Assembly: GCA_027186245.1 (NCBI GenBank)
Contig: CP114481.1
Coordinates: 53,576,569-53,640,568, forward strand
DNA length: 64,000 bases
Direction: 5' to 3'
DNA from: Coriaria nepalensis
Taxonomy: Eukaryota > Streptophyta > Magnoliopsida > Cucurbitales > Coriariaceae
Under the pieces are notes generated by a model, which did no database searches, was not told where the DNA came from, and saw nothing but the letters and a program-made list of their open reading frames with translations. Numbering within the stretch: position 1 is the first letter of the stretch; each line of letters starts with the position of its first letter. The translations under genes were made by a program, and so were the position numbers. This document shows, in pieces, positions 52,557 to 63,513 of the stretch.

Positions 52557-54005
52557 ACGGGCAAAAAAAAATCTAGAAAAGAGTTTTGTAGAATGATGTA
52601 CTTTCATGCAAACGAATGAAAATGAGTAAGAAATAGTAACTGATATGAAAACGAATTGAGAGCGTCAAACAAATCTAATTTCCGAACCATAATTGTTTCA
52701 GAGCGTTGTAGCTTGAGAGAGATAAAATGGCGAATGAATTAGATAAAAATAATACAAATTAAAATTAGACAAAGTTTCAAAAATTTACAAGAAAATCAAC
52801 AGGCAAGAAAAAATCTAGAAAAGAGTTTTGCGGAATGAAGTACTTTCAAGCAAACGAATGAAAATGAGTAAGAAATAGTACCTGATATGAAAATGAATTG
52901 AGAGCTTCAAACAAATCTAATTTCCGAACCATTATAATTTAGAGCGTTGGAGCTTGAGAGAGATAAAATGGTGAATGAATAAGATAAAAATAATACAAAT
53001 TAAAATTAGACAAAGTTCCAAAAATTTACAAGAATATCAACGGGCGGAAAAGATCTAGAAAAGTGTTTTGCAGAATGATGTACTTTTATGCAAAACAACG
53101 AAAATGAGTAAGAAATAGTATCTTATATGAAGACGAATTGAGAGCTTCAAACAAATCTAAACTTTGAACCATAATTTTTTTAGAGCGTTGGAGCTTAAGA
53201 GAGATAAAATGGTGAATGTATAAGATAAAAATAATACAAATTAAAATTAGACAAAGTTCCAAAAAATTACAAGAAAATCAACGGGCAAGAAAAAATCTAG
53301 AAAAGGGTTTAGCAGAATGATGTACTTTCATGCAAACGAATGAAAATGAGTAAGAAATAGTACCTGATATGAAAACGAATTGAGAGCGTCAAACAAATCT
53401 AATTTCCGAACCATAATTGTTTCAGAGCGTTGTAGCTTGAGAGAGATAAAATGGCGAATGAATTAGATAAAAATAATACAAATTAAAATTAGACAAAGTT
53501 TCAAAAATTTACAAGAAAATCAACAGGCAAGAAAAAATCTAGAAAAGAGTTTTGCGGAATGAAGTACTTTCAAGCAAACGAATGAAAATGAGTAAGAAAT
53601 AGTACCTGATACGAAAATGAATTGAGAGCTTCAAACAAATCTAATTTCCGAACCATTATAATTTTAGAGCGTTGGAGCTTGAGAGAGATAAAATGGTGAA
53701 TGAATAAGATAAAAATAATACAAATTAAAATTAGACAAAGTTCCAAAAATTTACAAGAATATCAACGGGCGGAAAAGATCTAGAAAAGTGTTTTGCAGAA
53801 TGATGTACTTTTATGCAAAAGAACGAAAATGAGTAAGAAATAGTATCTTATATGAAGACGAATTGAGAGCTTCAAACAAATCCAAACTTTGAACCATAAT
53901 TTTTTTAGAGCGTTGGAGCTTAAGAGAGATAAAATGGTGAATGTATAAGATAAAAATAATACAAATTAAAATTAGACAAAGTTCCAAAAATTTACAAGAA
54001 AATCA
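52557..54005 (+). repeat. Three-monomer tandem repeat with 724 bp period
   Basis: Starts 52557, 52799 and about 53038 recur at 53281, 53523 and about 53763. Shared markers are TTTCAAGCAAACG, CCATTATAATTT, GTATCTTATATG and TTGTTTCAGAGCGTTG. In its first copy one TTTAGAG tract is a base shorter. Confidence 0.8.
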
Positions 54006-55051
54006 ACGGGCAAGAAAAAATCAAGAAAAGAGTTTTGCAGAATGATGTACTTTCATGCAAACGAATGAAAATGAGTAAGAAATAGTACCAAATATGGAAA
54101 CGAATTCAGAGCGTCAAACAAATCTATTTTCCGAACCATAATTTTTTTAGAGCGTTGGAGCTTGAGAGAGATAAAATGGGGAATGTATAAGACAAAAATA
54201 ATACAAATTAAAATTAGACAAAGTTTAAAAAATTGACAAGAATATCAACGGGCGGGAAAAAATCTAGAAAAGAGTTTTGCGGAATGAAGTACTTTCATTC
54301 AAACGAATGAAAATGAGTAGGAAATAGTACCTGATATGAAGACGAATTCAGAGCTTCAAGCAAATCTGATTTCCGAACCATAATTTTTTTACAGCGTTGT
54401 AGCTTGAGAGAGATAAAATGGTGAATGAATAAGATATAAATTATACAAATTAAAATTACACAAAGTTCCTAAAATTTAAAAGAAAATCAACGGGCAAGAA
54501 AAAAATCTAGAAAAGTGTTTTGCGGCATGAAGTACTTTCATGCAAACGAATAAAAATGACTATGAAATTGTACCTGATATGAAGACGAATTGAGAGCTTC
54601 AAACAAATCTAATTTCCGAACCATAATTTTTTTAGAGCATTGGAGCTTGAGAGACATAAAATGGTGAATGAATAAGATAAAAATAATAAAATTAAAATTA
54701 GACAAAGTTCTAAAAATCTACAAGAATATCAACGGGTAGGAAAAAATCTAGAAAAGAGTTTTGCAGAATGATGTACTTTCATGCGAACGAATGAAAATGA
54801 GTAACAAATAGTACCTGATATGAAAACGAATTGAGAGCTTCAAACAAATCTAATTTCCGAACCATAATTGTTTTGGAGCGTAGGAGTTTGAGGGAGATAA
54901 AATTGTGAATGAATAAGACAAAACTAATACAAATTAAAATTAGACAAAATTCCAAAAATTTACAAGAAAATCAACGGGCAAGAAAAAATCTAGTAAAGAG
55001 TTTTGCAGAATGATGTACTTTCATGCAAACGAATGAAAATGAGTAAAAAAT
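54006..55051 (+). repeat. Array segment, diverse monomers
   Basis: Monomers with many private changes (TTTCATTCAAACG, GTAGGAAATAG, GATATAAATTATAC, GGCATGAAG, GAGACATAAAATG, GGGTAGG). No clear block partner and no gene. This marks the start of a more heterogeneous part of the array. Confidence 0.75.
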
Positions 55052-55538
55052 AGTACTTGATATGAAAACGAAAAGAGAGCTTCAAACAAATCTAATTTCC
55101 GAACCATAATTTTTTTAGATCGTTGGAGCTTGAGAGAGATAAAATGGTGAATGAATAAGAGAAAAATAATACAAATTAAAATTAGACAAAGTTCCAAAAA
55201 TTTACAGGAATATCAACGGGCAAGAAAAAATCTAGAAAAGTGTTTTTCGGGCTGAAGTACTTTGATGCAAACGAATAAAAATGAGTATTAAATAGCACCT
55301 TATATGAAGACGAATTGAGAGCTTCAAACAAATCTAATTTCCGAACCATAATTGTTTTAGAGCGTAGGAGTTTGAGGGAGATAAAATGGTGAATGAATAA
55401 GATAAAAATAATACAAATTAAAATTAGACAAAGTTCCAAAAATTTACAAGAAAATCAACGGGCAAGAAAAAATCTAGAAAAGAGTTTTGCAGAATGATGT
55501 ACTTTCATGCAAACGAATGAAAATGAGTAAGAAATAGT
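55052..55538 (+). repeat. Two-monomer block identical by eye to 63514-64000
   Basis: TTGATATGAAAACGAAAAG, TAGATCGTTGG, AAGAGAAAAATAATAC, GTGTTTTTCGGGCTG, CTTTGATGC, TATTAAATAGCACC and GTAGGAGTTTGAGGG follow each other in both places, offset 8,462 bp (35 monomers). I saw no difference. The right copy runs off the window, so the true length is unknown. Region 55182-55439 translates identically to 63644-63901. Confidence 0.9.
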
Positions 55539-56890
55539 ACTTGATATGAAAACGAATTGAGAGCTTCAAACAAATCTAATTTCCGACCCATCATTTTTTT
55601 AGAGCGTTGGAGCTTGAGTGAGATAAAATTGTGAATGTATAAGATAAAAATAATACAAATTAAAAATAGACAATGTTCCAAAAATTTACAAGAAAATCAA
55701 CGGGCAAGAAAAAATCTAGAAAAGAGTTTTGCAGAATGATGTACTTTCATGCAAACGAATGAAAATGAGTAAGAAATAGTACTTGATATGAAAACAAATT
55801 GAGAGCTTCAAACAAATCTAATTTCCAAACAATCATTTTTTAGAGCGTTGGAGCTTGAGTGAGATAAAATGGTGAATGTATAAGATAAAAATAATACAAA
55901 TTAAAATTAGACAAAGTTCCAAAAATTTACAAGAATATCAACGAGCAAAAAAAAATCTAGAAAAGTGTTTTGCGGGCTGAAGTACTTTCATGCAAACGAA
56001 TAAAAATGAGTATTAAATAGCACCTGATATGAAGACGAATTGAGAGCTTCAAACAAATCTAATTTCCGAACCATAATTGTTTTAGCGCGTAGGAGTTTGA
56101 GGGAGATAAAATGGTGAATGAATAAGATAAAAATAATACAAATTAAAATTAGACAAAGTTCCAAAAATTTACAAAAAAATCAACGGGCAAGAAAAAATCT
56201 AGAAAAGAGTTTTGCAGAATGATGTACTTTCATGCAAACGAATGAAAATGAGTAAGAAATAGTACTTGATATGAAAACGAATTGAGAGCTTCAAACAAAT
56301 CTAATTTCCGACCCATCATTTTTTTAGAGCGTTGGAGCCTGAGTGAGATAAAATGGTGAATGTATAAGATAAAAATAATACAAATTAAAAATAGACAAAG
56401 TTCCAAAAATTTACAAGAAAATCAACGGGCAAGAAAAAATCTAGAAAAGAGTTTTGCGGAATGAACTACTTTCATGCAAACGAATGAAAATAAGTAAGAA
56501 ATAGTACCTAATATGAAGACGAATTGAGAGCTTCAAACAAATCTAATTTCAGAACCATAATTTTTTTAGAGCGTTGGAGCTTGAGAGAGATAAAATGGTG
56601 AATGTATAAGATAAAAATAATACAAATTAAAATTAGACAATGTTCCAAAAATTTACAAGAATATCAACGGGCAAAAAAAAATCTAGAAAAGTGTTTTGCG
56701 GGCTGAAGTACTTTCGTGCAAACGAATAAAAATGAGTATTAAATAGCACCTGATATGAAGACGAATTGAGAGCTTCAAACAAATCAAATTTCTGAACCAT
56801 AATTGTTTTAGCGCGTAGGAGTTTGAGGGAGATAAAATGGTGAATGAATAAGATAAAAATAATACAATTTAAAATTAGACAAAGTTTCAA
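55216..56890 (+). repeat. Three-monomer tandem repeat with ~725 bp period
   Basis: Starts 55216, 55941 and 56667 each begin a GCGGGCTG-type monomer (CGGGCTG at 55216) with TATTAAATAGCACC and GTAGGAGTTTGAGGG. The second and third members (GCAGAATGATG with CTTGATATG, then the CATCATTTTTT form) also recur: 55458 pairs with 56183. The third start is followed by other types after about 56890. Confidence 0.8.
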
Positions 56891-57739
56891 AAATTTACAA
56901 GAAAATCAACAGGCAAGAAAAAATCTAGAAAAGTGTTTTGCGGAATGAAATACTTTCATGCAAACGAATGAAAATAATTAAGAAATAGTACCTGATATGA
57001 AAACGAATTCAGAGCCTCAAACAAATCTAATTTCCGAACCATAATTTTTTATAGCATTAGAGCTTGAGAGAGATAAAATGGTGAATGAGTAAGATAAAAA
57101 TAATACAAATTAAAATTAGACAAAGTTCCAAAAATATGCAAGAAAATCAACGGGCAACAAAAAATCTAGAAAAGAGTTTTGCAGAATGATGTACTTTCAT
57201 GCAAACGAATGAAAATGAGTAAGAAATAGTACTTGATATGAAAACGAATTCAGAGCTTCAAACAAATCTAATTTCCGAACCATCATTTTTTTAGAGCGTT
57301 GGAGCCTGAGTGGGATAAAATGGTGAATGTATAAGATAAAAATAATACAAATTAAAATTAGACAAAGTTCCAAAAATTTTCAAGAAAATCAACGGGCAAA
57401 AAAAATCTAGAAAAGAATTTTGCAGAATTATGTACATTCATGCAAACGAATTAAAATGAGTAAGAAATATTACCTGATATGAAAACGAATTGAGAGCGTC
57501 AAACAAATCTAATTTCCGAACCATAATTGTTTTAAAGCGTTGGAGCTTGAGAGAGATAAAATGGTGAATGAATTATATAAAAATAATACAAATTAAAATT
57601 AGACAAAGGTTCAAAAATTTACAAGAAAATCAACAGGCAAGAAAAAATCTAGAAAAGTGTTTTGCGGAATGAAGTACTTTCATGCAAACGAATGAAAATG
57701 AGTAAAAAATAGTACCTGATATGAAAAAGAAAAGAGAGC
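56891..57739 (+). repeat. Array segment, mixed monomers
   Basis: Ordinary monomers with private changes (AATAATTAAG, ATAGCATTAGAGC, AAATATGCAAG, GTACATTCATGC, GAATTATATAAAAAT). No block partner was assigned and no gene is visible. Confidence 0.75.
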
Positions 57740-58660
57740 TTCAAACAAATCTAATTTCCGAACCATAATTTTTTTAGAGCGTTGGAGCTTAAGAGAGATA
57801 AAATGGTGAATGTATAAGATAAAAATAATACAAATTAAAATTAGACAAAGTTCCAAAAATTTACAAGAAAATCAACGGGCAAGAAAAAGTCTAGAAAAGA
57901 GTTTTGCAGAATGATGTACTTTCATGCAAACGAATGAAAATGAGTAACAAATAGTACTTGATATGAAAACGAATTGAGAGCTTCAAACAAATCTAATTTC
58001 CGAACCATAATTGTTTTAGAGCGTTGGAGGTTAAGAGAGATAAAATGGTCAATGAATAAGATAAAAATAATACAAATTAAAATTAGACAAAGTTCCAAAA
58101 ATTTCTAGGAATATCAACGGCCAAGAAAAAAATCTAGAAAAGTGTTTGGCGGGATGAAGTACTTTCATGCAAACGATTAAAAATGAGTATTAAATAGAAC
58201 CTGATATGAAGACGAATTGAGAGCTTCAAACAAATCTAATTTCCGAACCATAATTTTTTTAGAGCGTTGGAGCTTAAGAGAGATAAAATGGTGAATGTAT
58301 AAGATAAAAATAATACAAATTAAAATTAGACAAAGTTCCAAAAATTTACAAGAAAATCAACGGGCAAGAAAAAGTCTAGAAAAGAGTTTTGCAGAATGAT
58401 GTACTTTCATGCAAACGAATGAAAATGAGTAACAAATAGTACTTGATATGAAAACGAATTGAGAGCTTCAAACAAATCTAATTTCCGAACCATAATTGTT
58501 TTAGAGCGTTGGAGGTTAAGAGAGATAAAATGGTCAATGAATAAGATAAAAATAATACAAATTAAAATTAGACAAAGTTCCAAAAATTTCTAGGAATATG
58601 AACGGCCAAGAAAAAAATCTAGAAAAGTGTTTTGCGGGATGAAGTACTTTGATGCGAACG
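57740..58660 (+). repeat. Two-monomer tandem duplication with 485 bp period
   Basis: Starts 57875 and 58117 recur at 58360 and 58602. Shared markers are GCAAGAAAAAGTCTAG, GGAGGTTAAGAG, AAAATGGTCAATG, ATTTCTAGGAATAT and the ACGGCCAAG head. The pair breaks near 58175 and 58660, where GATTAAAAATGAGTATT faces GAATTAAAATGAGTAAG. Confidence 0.85.
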
Positions 58661-61450
58661 AATTAAAATGAGTAAGAAATAGTACTTGATATGAAAACGA
58701 ATTGAGAGCTTCAAACAAATCTAATTTCCGAACCACCATTTTTTTCGAGCGTTGGAGCTTAAAAGAGATAAAATTGTGAATGAATAAGATAAAAATAATA
58801 CAAATTAAAATTAGACAAAGTTCCAAAAATTTACAAGAATATCAACGGGCGGGAAAAAATCTAGAAAAGAGTTTTGCAGAATAATGTACTTTGATGCGGA
58901 CGAATGAAAATGAGTAAAAAATAGTACTTGATATGAAAACGAATTTTGAGCTTCAAACAAATCTAATTTCCGAACCATCATTTTTTTAGAGCGTTGGAGC
59001 TTAAAAGAGATAAAATGGTGAATGAATAAGATAAAAATAATACAAATTAAAATTAGACAAAGTTCCAAAAATTTACAAGAAAATCAACAGGCAAGAAAAA
59101 ATCTAGAAAAGAGTTTTGCAGAATGTTGTACTTTCATGCAAACGAATGAAAATGAGTAAGAAATAGTACCTGATATGAAAACAAAATGAGAGCTTCAAAC
59201 AAATCTAATTTCCGAACCATAATTTTTTTAGAGCGTTGGAGGTTGAGAGAGATAAAATGGTGAATGAATAAGATAAAAATAATACAAATTAAAATTAGAC
59301 AAAGTTCCAGAAATTTACAGGAATATCAACAGGCATGAAAAGTCTAGAAAAGTGTTTTGCGGAATGAAGTACTTTTATTCAAACGAATGAAACTGATTAC
59401 GAAATAGTACCTGATATGAAAACGAAATGAGAGCTTCAAACAAATCTAATTTCCGAACCATAATTTTTTTACAGCGTTGGAGCTTGAGAGAGATAAAATG
59501 GTGAATGAATAAGATAAAAATAATACAAATTAAAATTAGACAAAGTTCCAAAAATTCACAAGAATATCAACGGGCGGGAAAAAATCTAGAAAAGTGTTTT
59601 GCGGAATGAAGAAGTACTTTTATTCAAACGAATGAAAATGATTACAAAATAGTACCTGATATGAAAACGAATTGAGAGCCTCAAACAAATCTAATTTCCG
59701 AACCATAATTTTTTTAGAGCGTTGGAGGTTGAGGGAGATAAAATGGTGAATGAATAAGACAAAAATAATACAAATTAAAATTAGACAAATTTCAAAAAAT
59801 TTACAAGAAAATCAACGGGCGGGAAAAAATCTAGAAAAGAGTTTTGCAGAATGATGTACTTTCATGCAAACGAATGAAAATGAGTAACAAATGGTACATG
59901 ATATGAAAACGAAATGAGAGATTCAAACAAATCTAATTTCCGAACCATAATTTTTTTAGAGCGTTGGAGCTTGAGAGAGATAAAATGGTGTATGAATAAG
60001 ATAAAAATAATACAAATTAAAATTTGACAAAGTTCCAAAAATTTACAGGAATATCAAAGTGCAAGAAAAAATCTAGAAAAGTGTTTTGCGGGCTGAAGTA
60101 CTTTTATTCAAACGAATGAAAATGATTACAAAATAGTACCTGATATGAAAACGAATTGAGAGCCTCAAACAAATCTAATTTCCGAACAATAATTTTTTTA
60201 CAGCGTTGGAGCTTGAGAGAGATAAAATGGTCAATGAATAAGATAAAAATAATACAAATTAAAATTAGACAAAAACTTTACAAGAATATCAACGGGCGGG
60301 AAAAAATCTAGAAAAGTGTTTTGCAGAATGATGTACTTTCATGCAAACGAATGAAAATGAGTAAGAAATAGTACATGATATGAAAACGAAATGAGAGCTT
60401 CAAACAAATCTAATTTCCGAACCATAATTTTTTTAGAGCGTTGGAGGTTGAGAGAGATAAAATGGTGAATGAATAAGATAAAAATAATACAAATTGAAAT
60501 TAGACAAAGTTCCAAAAATTTACAGGAATATCAACGGGCATGAAAAAATCTAGAAAAGTTTTTTGCGGGATGAAGTACTTTCATGCAAACGAATGAAAAT
60601 GAGAAAGAAATAGTACCTGATATGAAAACGAAATGAGAGCTTCAAACAAATCTAATTTCCGAACCATAATTTTTTTAGAGCGTTGGAGCTTGAGAGAGAT
60701 AAAATGGTGAATGAATAAGATAAAAATAATACAAATTAAAATTAGACAAAGTTCCAAAAATTCACAAGAATATCAACGGGCGGGAAAAAATCTAGAAAAG
60801 TGTTTTGCGGAATGAAGTACTTTTATTCAAACGAATGAAAATGATTACAAAATAGTACCTGATATGAAAACGAATTGAGAGCCTCAAACAAATCTAATTT
60901 CCGAACCATAATTTTTTTAGAGCGTTGGAGGTTGAGGGAGATAAAATGGTGAATGAATAAGATAAAAATAATACAAATTAAAATTAGACAAAGTTCCAAA
61001 AATTTACCGGAATATCAACGGGCAAGAAAAAATCTAGAAAATTGTTTTGCGGGATGAAGTACTTTCATGCAAACGAATAAAAATGAGTATTAAATAGCAC
61101 CTGGTACGAAGACGATGTGAGAGCTTCAAACAAATCTAATTTCCGAACAATAATATTTTTAGAGCGTTGGAGCTTGAGAGAAATAAAATGGTGAATGAAT
61201 AAGATAAAAATAATACAAATTAAAATTAGACAAAGTACCAAAAATTTACAACAAAATCAACGGGCAACAAAATATCTAGAAAAGAGTTTTGCAGAATGAT
61301 GTACTTTCATGCAAACGAATGAAAATGAGTAAGAAATAGTACTTGATATGAAGAGGAATTGAGAGCTTCCAACAAATCTAATTTCCGAACCATAATTTTT
61401 TTAGAGCATTGGAGCTTGAGAGAGATAAAATGGTGAATGAATAAGATAAA
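58661..61450 (+). repeat. Array segment rich in GATTACAAAATAG and GGAGGTTGAG monomers
   Basis: This stretch holds monomers with TTTTATTCAAACG and GATTACAAAATAG (near 59380, 59640, 60120 and 60840) alternating with GGAGGTTGAGAG types. Units at 59570 and 60776 share AAAATTCACAAG, 1,206 bp apart. Small private indels include an extra GAA near 59610 and a 7 bp loss near 60268-60284. No gene is visible. Confidence 0.75.
60268..60284 (+). other. 7 bp deletion in a monomer tail
   Basis: The tail reads GACAAAAACTTTACAAG where other monomers have the longer GACAAAGTTCCAAAAATTT form before ACAAG. The loss is private to this unit. Confidence 0.8.
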
Positions 61451-61850
61451 AATAATACAAATTAAAATTAGACAAAGTTCCAAAAATTTACAAGAAAATC
61501 AACGGGCAAGAAAAAATCTAGAAAAGAGTTTTGCAGAATGATGTACTTCCGTGCAACTGAATGAAAATGAGTAAGAAATAGTACCTGATATGAAAACGAA
61601 ATGAGAGCTTCAAACAAATCTAATTCCTGAACCATAATTTTTTTAGAGCGTTGGAGCTTGAGAGATATAAAATGGTGAATAAATAAGAGAAAAATAATAC
61701 AAATTAAAATTAGACAAAGTTCCAAAAATTTATAAGAAAATCAAAGGGCAAGAAAAAATCTTGGAAAAGAGTTTTGCATAATGATGTACTTTCATGCGAA
61801 CGAATGAAAATAAGTAAGAAATAGTACCTGATATGAAAATGAAAGGAGAG
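61451..61850 (+). repeat. Block similar to 63145-63550
   Basis: The rare pair AATCAAAGGGCAAG and ATCTTGGAAAAGAG occurs at 61744 and 63435, 1,691 bp apart (seven monomers), with ATTTATAAGAAAATC and GAATAAATAAGA before it in both. Flanking monomers match less well. A shared ACAACAAAATC head occurs at 61260 and 62955. Confidence 0.75.
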
Positions 61851-62470
61851 CTTCAAACAGATCTAATTTCCGAACCATAATTTTTTTAGAGCGTTGGAGG
61901 TTGAGAGAGATAAAATGGTGAATGAATAAGATAAAAATAATACAAATTAAAATTAGACAAAGTTCTAAAACTTTACAGGAATATCAACGGGCAAGAAAAA
62001 ATCTAGAAAAGTGTTTTGCGGAATGAAGTACTTTCATGCAAACGAATAAAAATGAGTATTAAATAGTACCTGATATGAAGACGAATTGAGAGCTTCAAAC
62101 AAATCTAATTTCCGAACAATAAATATTTTATAGCGTTGGAGCTTGAGAGAGATAAAATGGTGAATGAATAAGATAAAAATAATACAAATTAAAATTAGAC
62201 AAAGTTCCAAAAATTTACAAGAATATCAACGGGCGGGAAAAAATCTAGAAAAGTGTTTTACGGAATGATGTACTTTCATGCAAACGAATGAAAATGAGTA
62301 ACAAATAGTACCTGATATGAAAACGAAATGAGAGCTTCAAACAAATCTAATTTCGGAACCATAATTTTTTTACAGCATTAGAGCTTGAGAGAGATAAAAT
62401 GGTGAATGAGTAAGATAAAAAATAATACAAATTAAAATTAGACAAAGTTCCAAAAATTTACAAGAAAATC

Positions 62471-62954
62471 ACGGGCAAGAAAAAATCTAGAAAAGAGTTT
62501 TGTAGAATGATGTACTTTCATGCGAACGAATGAAAATGAGTAACAAATAGTACCTGATATGAAAATGAATTGAGAGCTTCAAACAAATCTAATTTCCGAA
62601 CTATAATATTTTTAGAGCGTTGGAGCTTGAGAGAGATAAAATGGTGAATGAATAAGATAAAAATAATACAAATTAAAATTAGACAAAGTTCCAAAAATTT
62701 ACAAGAAAATCAACGGGCAAGAAAAAATCTAGAAAAGAGTTTTGTAGAATGATGTACTTTCATGCGAACGAATGAAAATGAGTAACAAATAGTACCTGAT
62801 ATGAAAATGAATTGAGAGCTTCAAACAAATCTAATTTCCGAACTATAATATTTTTAGAGCGTTGGAGCTTGAGAGAGATAAAATGGTGAATGAATAAGAT
62901 AAAAATAATACAAATTAAAATTAGACAAAGTTCCAAAAATTTACAACAAAATCA
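62471..62954 (+). repeat. Adjacent pair of near-identical monomers
   Basis: Units 62471-62712 and 62713-62954 share TTTTGTAGAATGATG, CATGCGAACG, GTAACAAATAG and GAACTATAATATTTTTAG. I saw no difference between them until the tail ACAACAAAATC of the second. This is the only clear one-monomer tandem duplication in the window. Elsewhere adjacent monomers are of different types. Confidence 0.85.
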
Positions 62955-63513
62955 ACGGGCAACAAAATATCTAGAAAAGAGTTTTGCAGAATGATGTACT
63001 TTTATTCAAACGAATGAAAATGATTACAAAATAGTACCTGATATGAAAACGAATTGAGAGCCTCAAACAAATCTAATTTTGGAACCATAATTTTTTTACA
63101 GCATTAGAGCTTGAGAGAGATAAAATGGTGAATGAGTAAGATAAAAAATAATACAAATTAAAATTAGACAAAGTTCCAAAAATTTACAAGAAAATCAACG
63201 GGCAAGAAAAAATCTAGAAAAGAGTTTTGCAGAATGATGTACTTCCATGCAAATGAAATGAGTAAGAAATAGTACCTGATATGAAAACGAAATGAGAGCT
63301 TCAAACAAATCTAATTTCTGAACCATAATTTTTTTAGAGCGTTGGAGCTTGAGAGAGATAAAATGGTGAATAAATAAGATAAAAATAATACAAATTAAAA
63401 TTCGACAAAGTTCCAAAAATTTATAAGAAAATCAAAGGGCAAGAAAAAATCTTGGAAAAGAGTTTTGCATAATGATGTACTTTCATGCGAACGAATGAAA
63501 ATAAGTAAGAAAT

